A DNA stretch of 64,000 nt from Enorma burkinafasonensis (GTDB lineage: Bacteria > Actinomycetota > Coriobacteriia > Coriobacteriales > Coriobacteriaceae), in NCBI RefSeq assembly GCF_902150035.1, contig NZ_LR597501.1, positions 248,001 to 312,000 of the forward strand. Direction: 5' to 3'. The first letter of the stretch is position 1, and each line of letters opens with the position of its first letter. Position numbers and translations under genes: made by a program. The notes under the pieces were generated by a model. The model was not told the DNA's origin. It saw nothing but the letters and a program-made list of their open reading frames with translations, and searched no databases. Shown here in pieces: positions 43,601 to 51,773 of the stretch.

Positions 43601-46543
43601 GGGCCGCGGCAGCTGAAGGTCGCCTGACACCGCGGACGCATCGATCGCGGAACCATCCTCACTGTAGGTGAGCGCTTCGGCGGAGAAGGCCTTGTCCACC
43701 TTAGCCTGCAGCTCCGCACGTGCCTGCTCGACCGCCGCAGGGTCAGCTTTCACCGTCACCGTGAACGGCACGTCCACCGTGACCTCAGGGGCGCCATACC
43801 CCGAGATGCCCACCGTCGCTGTGAGCGTGACCTCGGCATCGACGGAGCTTCGCGTAACGTCGCCGGTGTACGCGTCGTCCCAGCTGTAACCAGTAACCCT
43901 GACGGCGTCCGTGTTGGAAGAGGACCAGGAAACCTCGGACCAGCTCTTGCCGGAAAGCTCGGCCGGCAACATCATGTCCTGCGTGACGGCATCGGCTGCA
44001 TCACCCTCAGCAAACCCGATGGCAAGGGCCTCCGCGGCGTCCTGCACAAGCATCGCACGCACGCGCGCCTCATCCCACGGCATGGTGGTGGCACGGCCGG
44101 GTGTGAACGTTACGCTCTCGCCCCCGCGGGATAGCGTGAAGGTAGGCGTGATTGCTTGGTACGAGGTGAAACCAGCCCATCCCGTGAGATCGTCGGGATC
44201 CATGAAGAAGTAGGTGATGTCGCCGTTGGTAGCATCAGCCGCGGTCGAGATACCGAGCTCGGCGGCATCGTTAGGCGTTCTGACCTCAACCGATGCAACG
44301 CTCACTTCGACATCGGTGATGCCCATCTCCGCAAGCTGGGCTTCGAGCACCTCGTTGGCGTTCGTGTCCACGCCGTAGGTGAGCTCCAGACGCCAGTTCT
44401 CGTCCTGTAGCTTGGCCGTGATACCCGCAAGGGAGTCTGCATCGACAACAGGATTGGCCGAGACGATCTCGACCACAGAATCTCCGCTCGTCGCTACGAC
44501 CTTGAGGTACTTGCCGGCAAGGTCCGACGTCAAGGTAAGCTGTGCCGTATCCGCGCCGTCGATGGGCGCGAACTCACCGTCGGCAGCATCCGCCGCGTAC
44601 CACTGAATGGAAACATCGCTGGTAATCACGTCGCCCGTGGTCGTTGATCCGTCAAGCCGCTTGGCCTGCACCGTTGCGCTAACGGTGTCGCCCGTGAAGA
44701 GCTGCGTGGTGGAGCTGTTGATAAGGGGCGACGTGGTTACGCGCAGCAAGTCGTAGGTGTCCGCTGCAAGCACCGTGAAGCTTGCCGAGGTAACGGTGTT
44801 GTCGAGCGCGGACGCGCTTACGCGCAAAACCTTGCCCACCAGCGCATCGCTTAGCTCGAGCTCACCGGTCGACGCGTCGTAGATAACGCCCTCCAGGCGG
44901 GACCAGCTACCGTCCTCGTCCTGAACCTCCCATACAAACGTAAGCGCGGCGTCTTCGGGCGCCGGGTCGTCGCCGTAATACGCGCCCTCAACCATGGCCG
45001 TGGGCGTAATGGTGTTGCCCACCTGGCCCGCCTGGCCTGAGGACTCAAGCTCGACAGCCGTGAGCGTATACTGCCCGGCGATGGTCACCGGACCCAGCGG
45101 ATCAACCCGCTTCGTGCTGCCGTAATAGGGCTTCTCGGTGCTTACCACCGAGCCATCGCTCGTGGCGCGTACACGCAGGTACTTGCCTTGCATGTCCGCG
45201 GTAATGACATACGTCGAGTCGGTCGCGCCCGGAATGTCCGTGAACGCGGAGTCGGACGCGGTCTTGCTATCGGCGTACTGCCACTGATAACGGACCACAT
45301 CGCCCGGAGAGACCTCGGTGTACGAGTTGCCCTTGTAGGCCGTCGCCGTGAGCGTGGACCCAATGCGCGCATCGCCCGCCACCGTGACCTGGTAGAGTTC
45401 GACCGCTCCCGGTTCCACCACCGGGCCGACAACCGAGGAATCCTCCTCACCAAAGCCACCATCCGCACGCGCCTCGATATACTTGCCCAGAAGGTCCTCG
45501 GTCACCACGAGCGTGTTGCCCGAGGCCCCCTCGATCCTGGTATTTGTCGCATACGAGCTATCGCCGTAGTACCACGACCAGGTCACATGGCTGTCGTTGG
45601 TAACATCGTCCGTCGAGGCCGTGGCGGTTGCCGTAAGCGTGTCGCCCACGTTGACCTTGCCGGACGCATCGAGCGCAACGGACGTGACGTTCACCGCATC
45701 GCGAGCGGCAATGGGCAGGTTTACCGTACGCGCATACGTGCTCGTCCCAACCTTCGCCGAGACGACGCATTTGATGAACTTCCCCTCAAGGGACTCATCG
45801 ATCTCCAGCGTATCCGAAGTTGCCTCATCGAGATCCTGGTAGGTCCCGTTCTTCGTATCGGACACCTGCCACTGGAACGTCAGTAGCTCCGGGTCGATGT
45901 AGATGCCAGAAGGAGTACCCTTCTCGCGCGCCTTGGCAACTGCCTGATCGCCCACACGGAAGACCGAGCTCTCGTCTGCCGGATTCTGGATGACAACCGA
46001 GTAAATCTCGACCTGGCCCTCGAGCGGTTCGGTGTTTTCGAGTTCGACGCCTGAAAGTTGTACGCCTTCAGTGCTCAAAGCCGAAGAGCGCTCGTTGGAA
46101 GCGCCTTGGGCAGCGTCGCCATTGCCGCCGGATGTCTCCGAATTCGAAGTGCTAGATTCGTCCGTCCGCACAGCATCAGTCGACGTGGTCGGGCTCGATC
46201 CCTCGGAGCTAGGCCCATCACCCAAACCGCTCGAATTCGAATTAGCGCCTTCCGCGGAATCGCCGCCTTGGGGCTCAGAGCCCTGGCCGTTGGCACCAGA
46301 CCCCGGATTAGAGCCCTCGCCCAGGCTCTCTCCCGATGTCGCAACAGCATCCGCGATGCCCTCGACGCCGGTAGCCCAGAGCTCGGAAGGAGCCTGGCCC
46401 CAAAGCATGAGGCCAACCAGTCCGAAGCATAGCACCCGCCGCGCACTGCGCACGAACATATTAGTAGTACTACCGAGCGGACCATGCCGATGCGACGTCG
46501 TTGCAGCCGAGCTTGCGGTGCGTCCGCGATTGCGTCCGAACAT
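40637..46543 (-). CDS. Giant surface protein: Ig-like repeats, two DUF4430 domains, PQQ-like beta-propeller, C-terminal anchor
   Basis: A 1968-residue exported protein. A basic start and hydrophobic segment (about 29-57) act as an extended signal peptide. A Ser/Gly/Glu-rich linker (60-150) follows. Next come five or so Ig-like repeats with FQWQVSDTKNG or YQWQYADSK and GKYLRVRA signatures (about 160-690), and atrophied Ig-like segments with SWSSSNTDAVRVTGY and YTASNDAVQINGY (up to about 1230). Two DUF4430 domains lie near 1231-1325 and 1350-1452, both with GKYWQLFV and IVWYYSA. A PQQ-type beta-propeller (about 1480-1890) precedes a membrane helix (PFVGMGLGALVLAAAWM) and a charged tail. There is no LPXTG motif. 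The riboswitch and DUF4430 domains point to corrinoid binding. Confidence 0.9.
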   Translation of the reverse strand: MFGRNRGRTASSAATTSHRHGPLGSTTNMFVRSARRVLCFGLVGLMLWGQAPSELWATGVEGIADAVATSGESLGEGSNPGSGANGQGSEPQGGDSAEGANSNSSGLGDGPSSEGSSPTTSTDAVRTDESSTSNSETSGGNGDAAQGASNERSSALSTEGVQLSGVELENTEPLEGQVEIYSVVIQNPADESSVFRVGDQAVAKAREKGTPSGIYIDPELLTFQWQVSDTKNGTYQDLDEATSDTLEIDESLEGKFIKCVVSAKVGTSTYARTVNLPIAARDAVNVTSVALDASGKVNVGDTLTATATASTDDVTNDSHVTWSWYYGDSSYATNTRIEGASGNTLVVTEDLLGKYIEARADGGFGEEDSSVVGPVVEPGAVELYQVTVAGDARIGSTLTATAYKGNSYTEVSPGDVVRYQWQYADSKTASDSAFTDIPGATDSTYVITADMQGKYLRVRATSDGSVVSTEKPYYGSTKRVDPLGPVTIAGQYTLTAVELESSGQAGQVGNTITPTAMVEGAYYGDDPAPEDAALTFVWEVQDEDGSWSRLEGVIYDASTGELELSDALVGKVLRVSASALDNTVTSASFTVLAADTYDLLRVTTSPLINSSTTQLFTGDTVSATVQAKRLDGSTTTGDVITSDVSIQWYAADAADGEFAPIDGADTAQLTLTSDLAGKYLKVVATSGDSVVEIVSANPVVDADSLAGITAKLQDENWRLELTYGVDTNANEVLEAQLAEMGITDVEVSVASVEVRTPNDAAELGISTAADATNGDITYFFMDPDDLTGWAGFTSYQAITPTFTLSRGGESVTFTPGRATTMPWDEARVRAMLVQDAAEALAIGFAEGDAADAVTQDMMLPAELSGKSWSEVSWSSSNTDAVRVTGYSWDDAYTGDVTRSSVDAEVTLTATVGISGYGAPEVTVDVPFTVTVKADPAAVEQARAELQAKVDKAFSAEALTYSEDGSAIDASAVSGDLQLPRPGTIAVDGKYYSVTYTASNDAVQINGYRGNVYQPLPGEQGEPVELTLTVTSKDNPEVTASKTIELVVAPLDASDLEAERDLMDAAKAGYAAAILNGQNVNAVTGDLATFQKAYLDENGELAWARDYSTANAAGDGIVTDDLEPDDDMGVVAGHWYKSSNATVIAHDTLAVTRPARDTQVTITSQLSSERYARYAERYADDPTWGPVFAELTGQTVTATVTVRGTSGSTEQGISVTAQVVGVDAFGDDEVWAAPASIEVAQGTTAAELTETLLAEAGLEADAQTSAYGWYLNSITSPDGRVLAYDDATGKYWQLFVNGTASAVGAGDVTLQAGDEIVWYYSAYGASLDDIGTAKVTSIVQVIGPDAEGADTSWVGLTEVSLPEGSTAADLTERVLDASSLEHVADGEGTGAYLLSSITSPYTGAALGWDEATGKYWQLFVDGEPAPVGAGQIVLEPGSQIVWYYSARGTDLPQNDVQVDQDAWDGRPSDWEAEWEGFAPGAVENDGTPTEGGELAWSVDVGSDISSSVYASDPVIVEGRLYVAVGDKLKVYNAATGASLGSAVLATSIDSAARVVYSDGLIVVPLHGGRLQVLRADTLVTVTLTDVLAEGQQSLSSITVVGGYAYFGTTNAAGDAGAFFCVNLRTGAVRWSSTGSGDAGYYWTGAELTGDVLVTVDGSGTVRSIDPATGDVLAELPLGSTVRSKPVADPDDPSVLYVTSRDGVLHRIALGEDGSLSKTGGVSFAAYSTSTPTITGGRAYVGGTSADNGGVLAVIDLASMQVAYSVTTYGEGTSLPGAVMSTPTVSVRDGAVYVYFTCNAPSGAAYLYRVGDSVAKLLYLPSGSAAEWCTANVVVGADGAVYYLNDSGYLFKLLPGSAIVEPDESGSGDAPGEDGAGNTAGSSTQIPSLRTSLNGMIGGAAGSAEGSLLGRFASDAPVATLLDGEEAVAATSATRDGVPLWPFVGMGLGALVLAAAWMTGRRREKGEGHA

Positions 46544-46587
46544 GCCGGACCCCTTTCCCCCAGGGCCATGACGCGCACGTGCACGAC

Positions 46588-46747
46588 CGATGCGAGGCGA
46601 TCCGGCTTATCGCAACCGTACCGTGCGCATCGTCCGATCTGCGACGCGACCCCACGGCACCGCGAATTACGGTTACTGGTATAGCTGGGGACTCTCACCC
46701 CATTCCCCTGGGCGCATAGGCACCCGTGCGTCTCCGCACCTGCATCG
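46588..46747 (-). promoter_or_regulatory. Cobalamin riboswitch upstream of the DUF4430 surface operon
   Basis: The minus-strand leader has the cobalamin aptamer landmarks in order. A P1 stem pairs CGATGC (46742-46747) with GCATCG (46588-46593). The core is GGGAA followed by GGGGTGAGAGTCCCCAGC (46684-46708). Next come CTATACCAGTAACCGTAAT, matching the consensus CUGUCCCGCAACUGUAAU region, and a B12-box-like AAGCCGGATCGCCTCGC just before the closing P1 strand. The 40 nt after it hold GGCCC and GGGTCC arms around the ribosome site, which would suit translational control. The match is by eye; a covariance model search would settle it. Confidence 0.8.
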
Positions 46748-46771
46748 AGGCCAGTTGATTAATCGGAATCC

Positions 46772-46801
46772 ATGCTAGCACAGGGACCAGCGTACTGTCC
46801 G
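46772..46801 (-). promoter_or_regulatory. Promoter of the riboswitch-controlled surface operon
   Basis: On the minus strand CGGACA (46796-46801), an 18 bp spacer and TAGCAT (46772-46777) with an extended TGC. Transcription would begin about 20 nt before the P1 stem of the riboswitch, which fits well. Confidence 0.5.
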
Positions 46802-46970
46802 TACCGGGAAGTATTTGGCAGCGTAAGCCACCAAAAGTTAGTGAATCCGTCAGCCATCCTTAACCTTAAAGGTGAACTTGAAACTCCATCGTTTCTCAAC
46901 GACTCGCCAAACCCGCAGGTTGCGTCCCATCCTAAACCTTCAACTTGAGCCTTAAACTTTGCCTGGGGTG

Positions 46971-46998
46971 TTATTGATCTCGAAACGCATACTATAAT
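46971..46998 (+). promoter_or_regulatory. Promoter of the peptidoglycan hydrolase gene
   Basis: TTATTG (46971-46976), a 16 bp spacer and TATAAT (46993-46998), 40 bp before the ATG. Upstream lie AACCTT and TTCAACTTGAG sequences that also occur in front of the muramidase-like gene at 57722. Confidence 0.6.
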
Positions 46999-47038
46999 CG
47001 TTGCTGCGTTTAAGGCAAGCAGATTGTCGAGGACCTCT

Positions 47039-48172
47039 ATGCGTGATACCAAGCGTTCCATCATCAAGGTGATCGCCGGCAAGCCGGCCCGCGCCCTCAC
47101 GTGCGCGGCGCTCGCCGTCGCGTTCACCGCCACGCCGATGATCGCTCCCCTCTCCGCGTATGCCATCTCCGCCGAGACCCAGGCGCAGCTCGAGTCCGCC
47201 GCCCAGGCGGTCGAGGACTCCGCTGCGGCGTACGACGAGGCCGTCGCCAACCTGGAGGAGCTCCAGGCCCAGATCGACGAGAACACCGCCGCCATCGCCG
47301 AGCTCCAGGAGCAGCTTCCCGTCCAGCAGGAGGCCGCCAGCGAGGCCATGCGCGAGATGTACAAGTACCAGACGGGCTCCAACCAGCTCGTGACCATGGT
47401 CCTCAACTCCGAGAGCATGAGTGACTTCATCACGACCTGCGTGTACATGGATGAGATCCAGGCCTCCAACGTCGAGGCCATCGAGGAGCTCAACGCAACC
47501 CAGTCCGAGCTCGAGCAGACCCAGGCCGAGCTCGATGAGCAGAAGCGCCAGCTCGAGGAGCAGCAGCAGGCCGCTGCCGACGCCCTCGCCGAGGCGCAGC
47601 AGCTCCGTGCCGACGCCCAGGCCCAGGCCGAGGCCGAGGCCGCGCTCGAGCTCGCCGCCGCCCTCGCCGCGCAGGACACCTCCCCGGCCGAGAGCACGGA
47701 GGACTCGAACGGCGACAACCCCTACAACACCGCCAACCAGTCCGGCCAGACCGCGAACACCGTCGTCACCGGCGGCGCCGTCAACTGGAACATGAGCCGC
47801 GAGGAGTTCATCGCCGAGTGGACCGGGCGCATCGACGCCTATCTCGCGGGCTCCCCGCTCGCCGGCCATGGCGCCACGTTCGCCACCGCCGCCTGGGATT
47901 ACGGCGTGGACCCGCGCTGGTCTCCCGCGATCTCGTGCATCGAGAGCACCAAGGGCCGCTACTGCGCCAACACCTGCAACGCCTGGGGCTGGACGGCCGC
48001 CGGCGGCGGCTTCCGCGCCTTCGGCAGCTGGGACGAGGGCATCACCGCCCACGTTCGCTACCTGCGCAACATGTACGGCCCGACGCTCACCGTGGCCGCC
48101 GCCCAGCGCTACTGCCCGCCCACCTGGCAGGACTGGTACAACAAGGTCGGCTCGCAAATGAACTGCATCTAG
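47039..48172 (+). CDS. Secreted coiled-coil peptidoglycan hydrolase (lysozyme-like)
   Basis: A 377-residue exported protein. A signal peptide (ALTCAALAVAFTATPMIAPLSAYA) is followed by a long coiled coil (about 50-215; AVANLEELQAQIDENTAAIA, then Gln/Glu/Ala heptads) like the N-terminal part of PcsB/CwlO-type hydrolases. A Ser/Asn-rich linker leads to a C-terminal lysozyme-like domain of about 120 residues (WSPAISCIESTKGRYC, NAWGWTAAGGGFRAFGSW, HVRYLRNMYGP). The glutamate in CIESTKG is the likely catalytic acid. Four cysteines may form disulfides. ATG 47039 has a GAGGA site. It probably acts in cell separation, controlled through the coiled coil; this is inferred from the PcsB/CwlO analogy. Confidence 0.87.
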   Translation: MRDTKRSIIKVIAGKPARALTCAALAVAFTATPMIAPLSAYAISAETQAQLESAAQAVEDSAAAYDEAVANLEELQAQIDENTAAIAELQEQLPVQQEAASEAMREMYKYQTGSNQLVTMVLNSESMSDFITTCVYMDEIQASNVEAIEELNATQSELEQTQAELDEQKRQLEEQQQAAADALAEAQQLRADAQAQAEAEAALELAAALAAQDTSPAESTEDSNGDNPYNTANQSGQTANTVVTGGAVNWNMSREEFIAEWTGRIDAYLAGSPLAGHGATFATAAWDYGVDPRWSPAISCIESTKGRYCANTCNAWGWTAAGGGFRAFGSWDEGITAHVRYLRNMYGPTLTVAAAQRYCPPTWQDWYNKVGSQMNCI

Positions 48173-48195
48173 GGCCGCTCGAACGTACGCGACTC

Positions 48196-48226
48196 GCCCC
48201 CGCCGCTCACGCGACGGGGGCTTTTT
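48196..48226 (+). terminator. Terminator after the peptidoglycan hydrolase gene
   Basis: GCCCCCGCCGC, TCAC, GCGACGGGGGC, then TTTTTCG: an 11 bp stem with one mismatch. Confidence 0.92.
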
Positions 48227-48286
48227 CGTGAAGCTGTTCGCGGACGGCTCACTCTGCCGGAGCCCGGCTCAAACCGCGGCGGTCGC

Positions 48287-49564
48287 CTACACGTAGCTCT
48301 CGATGACGGTGCCGTCCTTGAGGTCGATCGCATCGACGACCATGCCCGTGCTATCGACGTCCTGGCCGTTCTCGATCAGCAGCAGATGCCCGTTCATGAC
48401 CGCTGCCGTCGGGTTGTAGTAGGTGAGCCCCTCGGCGATGGTGCGCTTCTCGCCGCCGGCGATCGGCACCGCGACGAGATCCCACTCGGTAATGTCGTAC
48501 ATGTTCTCGTCGAGCTCGTAGGTCATGAGGTAGACGGTGTCGTCCGAGCACGTGAGCAGGTTCGCCCCCTCGTTGCGCGATGCCCGGTAGACGACCTCGG
48601 GCTCCTCGCCGTCGCCGATGCGCAGGATGCGGAACGCCTGGCGCGTCGAGTCGTATTCGTAGCAGACTACGTCGTCGCCCACGAGCGCCAGGCGGCTGAT
48701 CGTGGCGTTGTCGCGCTGGTACAGGCACTCGGAGCCGCTCCCATCGATGTTGCGCGCGTAGAGCGCGGCGTGGGAATCGCCCTGGGAGACGTAGGTGCTC
48801 TCGGTGTAGTAGATCTTTTCCGGCGTGATGAGCACCGCGCCGTTGTCCGCCCCCTCGAGCGCGCACTCGGTGCGCACGTCCTCGCCGGCGGCATCGGCGC
48901 TCACGATCTCGATCTCCGTGGTCTCGTACTCGCCGAAACGGTACACCGCCATGTAGGCGCGGCCGTCGTAGGCGAACAGCCCGTTCACGGTCGAGAAACC
49001 GCCCTCAGGGGTCTCGACCTCCATCACCGAGCGGTCCTCGCTGCCGTCGGCGCGCATACAGCGCAGCTCGTAGCGCGAGGAGCCGCTGTAGGTGTCGTAG
49101 GCGAGCGTCACATAGAAGACGTTCCCCTCGGAGACGGCGATGTTCATCACGTAGAACTCAGGCGCCTCGTAGCCGTGGTCGCGGTTCATCGGTATCTCGA
49201 GGATGCGCTCGACGTCCGCCCCGGGCTTGGCACGGCAGATCGCATGGATCTCGGAGGAGTAGAAGTAGTCGTAGCCGTCGTCCGCCGCCGCCCTTCCGTA
49301 GGTCAGCGAGGCGATGTTGGCGAGCTCCTCAACGGATGCGCCGCCTGAGAGGAAGCGGACGGCGAAGAAGACCGCGCCCGCGATGAGGGCGATCGCGAGC
49401 AGGCCCACGGCGATGAGCGCGAAGGGCACCTTGCGCCGCGGCGGCACCGGCACAGGCGCGGGCATAGCGCCACCCGATGCCGCGCGCTCCGCGAACGACG
49501 CTCCGCAGGCGCCGCAGAACCGCGCGTCATCATCGTTGCGCGCGCCGCACTTGGGACAGAACAT
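48287..49564 (-). CDS. Zinc-ribbon membrane protein with propeller-like extracytoplasmic domain
   Basis: A 425-residue protein. The N terminus is a double zinc ribbon (FCPKCGARNDDDARFCGACG), followed by a Pro-rich stretch and one membrane helix (about 44-69, FALIAVGLLAIALIAGAVFFAV). The outer part is about 340 residues of repeated beta-strand units (FYYTES-like, VVCYEYDS, TVYLMTYELDE) resembling DUF5050 or propeller domains. I take ATG 49564, directly before the first zinc ribbon, rather than the longer frame. Proteins of this build are common in Coriobacteria beside kinases and may sense wall or envelope state. The function is not known. Confidence 0.78.
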   Translation of the reverse strand: MFCPKCGARNDDDARFCGACGASFAERAASGGAMPAPVPVPPRRKVPFALIAVGLLAIALIAGAVFFAVRFLSGGASVEELANIASLTYGRAAADDGYDYFYSSEIHAICRAKPGADVERILEIPMNRDHGYEAPEFYVMNIAVSEGNVFYVTLAYDTYSGSSRYELRCMRADGSEDRSVMEVETPEGGFSTVNGLFAYDGRAYMAVYRFGEYETTEIEIVSADAAGEDVRTECALEGADNGAVLITPEKIYYTESTYVSQGDSHAALYARNIDGSGSECLYQRDNATISRLALVGDDVVCYEYDSTRQAFRILRIGDGEEPEVVYRASRNEGANLLTCSDDTVYLMTYELDENMYDITEWDLVAVPIAGGEKRTIAEGLTYYNPTAAVMNGHLLLIENGQDVDSTGMVVDAIDLKDGTVIESYV

Positions 49565-49726
49565 GGACCCCACCCCCTTGGCGGCATGCGCCGCCCGCGA
49601 GCCATCGATACCAGCAGCTTCCCCCATTGTAGCCGGTAAGGGTATACGGAGGCCCCGCGGCCGCTCAGGCGGTGAGACGGACCGCTTGCCCTCGCCCAGC
49701 GGGGCGTGACGCGCAAGGCAGGGTGC

Positions 49727-51070
49727 CTACATCCCGGTGGCGAGCGAGACCGCCAGCACGAGGACGAACATCGCGGCGACGAAAAGGCAGATCGCCTTGG
49801 CATCGGCGGCGCGCGTGCGATGCGCGTAGCGCGGGAAGATGCGCGCAAGCGGGCGCCGATCGAGCGCCAGGTAGATGCCGCCGAGTACGATCGGCGCGGT
49901 GAGGAGCCAGTTCACGGCGAAGACGTACCAGGAGGGCTTGCCCGCGAGCGAGCCGATCTCGGGGCTCAACGTGGACTCGATGCCGTACTGCACCGCCATG
50001 CCGGCGCACAGCGCGAGGAAAACGTCCCAGATGATCCCGACCACGCGCGGCATGCGCTCGATGGGACCGGGTGAGCGCATAGGCTCGCCCCCGCCCTGGG
50101 GAGCGGGCAGGCCGCTGGCTGGAGTCTCGGAAAACGGCGCCTTGGGCGCGCCGGGCACCGCGGGAACGGGGGCTGCCGTCAAGGGGCCGGGACGCGTGCC
50201 CGCGGCGCCCCGCAGCGGCGTCACGCGGCGAAGCGCCTCCCCCATCTCGCGCGCCGAGGCGAAGCGCCCCGCGGGATCGAACGAGCAGGCGCGTGCGACG
50301 ACCGCCGCCGCCTCACGGCTCAGCCCCCGGGCGATGAGCGCGTCCACGTCGAAGGGACCCTGTCCCGTCTCGCCCGTGCAACAGAAGAGCATCACCATGC
50401 CGAGCGCGTAGACGTCGCTGCGCTCGCTCGTCTGGCCGAACCCGTACTGCTCGGGCGGTGCATAGGCGCGCGTGCCGAACCGCACGGTATCGGTCGAGGC
50501 GTCCGCCCGGAAGCGCCGCGCGATGCCGAAATCGATGAGGGTCACGGCATCTTCCGACACGATGACGTTCGCGGGCTTGAGGTCGCGGTGGATGATGGGC
50601 GGGTCGAACGACTCGTGCAGCTCGCCCACCGCATCGCACAGCCCCGGCATGATGCGCCACGCCAGCCGCTCGCCCGCCCCCGTGCGCCCGACGAGCTCGG
50701 CAAGGCTCTCGCCGGGCACGTACTCGCTGATCACGACCAGCTCGAACGAGGTCTTGTAGCACTCGACGATACGCGGGATGTGCAGAAAGCGCCTTCCGGT
50801 GCGCTGCGCTGCATAGATGTCCTCGTAAGCCGTGCCCACGCCCGTCTCGAGCGGGATGCGCTTGCGAACGAACGGGCCGAACGCCGACCCGTTCGCGCCC
50901 ACGAAGCGCACGAGCTCGGTCGCCGTGCCGTCCTCGCCTGAGCCGAGCCGCCGCTCGAAGCGGTAGTTTGCGTCGCGGTCGAGCGCGCCCAGGTAGGCCT
51001 CGAGGTCCTCGTGGGCCGCATCGGCAGGGGCGGCGGGAGCGGTCGGGGGTATGTCGTCAAGCGTCTTCAT
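49727..51070 (-). CDS. Eukaryotic-type Ser/Thr protein kinase with C-terminal membrane segments
   Basis: A 447-residue protein. The kinase domain spans about 35-290. The glycine loop is degenerate (RRLGSGEDGTATELVRF), and the ATP-anchoring lysine is probably in FVRKRIPLE. The catalytic loop HRDLKPANVIVS, DFG motif IDFGIARRF and APPEQYG segment are intact, so it should be active. A Pro/Ala-rich linker precedes three hydrophobic segments (about 350-445) and no PASTA repeats, unlike PknB. ATG 51070 has no ribosome site, but TACGAT lies 7 nt upstream; a leaderless transcript is possible. It follows the XRE regulator by 76 bp on the same strand. Confidence 0.9.
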   Translation of the reverse strand: MKTLDDIPPTAPAAPADAAHEDLEAYLGALDRDANYRFERRLGSGEDGTATELVRFVGANGSAFGPFVRKRIPLETGVGTAYEDIYAAQRTGRRFLHIPRIVECYKTSFELVVISEYVPGESLAELVGRTGAGERLAWRIMPGLCDAVGELHESFDPPIIHRDLKPANVIVSEDAVTLIDFGIARRFRADASTDTVRFGTRAYAPPEQYGFGQTSERSDVYALGMVMLFCCTGETGQGPFDVDALIARGLSREAAAVVARACSFDPAGRFASAREMGEALRRVTPLRGAAGTRPGPLTAAPVPAVPGAPKAPFSETPASGLPAPQGGGEPMRSPGPIERMPRVVGIIWDVFLALCAGMAVQYGIESTLSPEIGSLAGKPSWYVFAVNWLLTAPIVLGGIYLALDRRPLARIFPRYAHRTRAADAKAICLFVAAMFVLVLAVSLATGM

Positions 51071-51146
51071 ACCGGTTATCGTAGCAAAGCGCGCGGACCG
51101 AAAGCCGGACGGTGCGGACCCAAACGGCGGGGCTGCCGCCAGGTCA

Positions 51147-51608
51147 TCAGGCCCCGAGCGTCTCCTCGCCGAAACGGTAGAGCTCCTCGTCGGTGCGCTG
51201 CAGGCCCAATCCCCGGTCGATGCAGAAGAGCACGATCGCATCGCGCCGGTCCTTGCAGTAGAGCTCGTTCACGCCGGCGGCCTTGAGCAGGCGGTTCGTC
51301 TCCACGACATCGCAACCGAGTGCGAAGGCGAGCTGGAGCACCTTGTCGCGCGACGCCTTGCGCTGTCCCTTGAAGATCTGGTAGCCGAACGTCTCGTTGA
51401 TGCCGGCCGCGCGCACCACGTCGGCGCGCTTCAAGCCCTTCTCCTCGAGCAGCTGGTTGAGGTACCCGGAAAGGTCGCGATGGGTGATGCCGTGCGCCTC
51501 GGTGAACGCCACCGGGCTCGGCGCGGCCAGAAGCTCGTGCAGGAGCTCCTCGGTGAGCGGCTCCTCAGCGGAGGCGCCGGCGCCATCTTCCATCTGCCAC
51601 GTCGGCAT
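51147..51608 (-). CDS. XRE-type helix-turn-helix regulator paired with the kinase
   Basis: A 153-residue protein with one XRE-type DNA-binding domain (about residues 45-105). HRDLSGYLNQLLEEKGLKRA is followed by VVRAAGINETFGYQIFKGQRKASRDKVLQLA. The N terminus is acidic and the C-terminal part (ELYCKDRRDAIVLFCIDRG) is helical. I take ATG 51608 because the upstream frame is Arg-rich and non-protein-like. Its place directly upstream of a Ser/Thr kinase suggests it may be a phosphorylation target, though nothing in the sequence proves this. Confidence 0.82.
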   Translation of the reverse strand: MPTWQMEDGAGASAEEPLTEELLHELLAAPSPVAFTEAHGITHRDLSGYLNQLLEEKGLKRADVVRAAGINETFGYQIFKGQRKASRDKVLQLAFALGCDVVETNRLLKAAGVNELYCKDRRDAIVLFCIDRGLGLQRTDEELYRFGEETLGA

Positions 51609-51773
51609 CTTCTGCCCCCGATCCGTCCTGTCGTCGCGCTTCGCGTCCACTGTACCCCAATACCTGCGCCGGCGCACACGCGACCGGGAACGCGCCTCGC
51701 GCACCCGGTCGCGCTGCCGGTCCTCGCATCGAGGATGGCCGGTGGTATCACGCCGGTTGGGCACGATATGCCC

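Noticed and set aside
46032-46778. Open frames over the riboswitch region, on both strands
   Set aside because: The sequence is better explained by the structured cobalamin leader and the signal peptide region of the surface protein. The frames lack ribosome sites.
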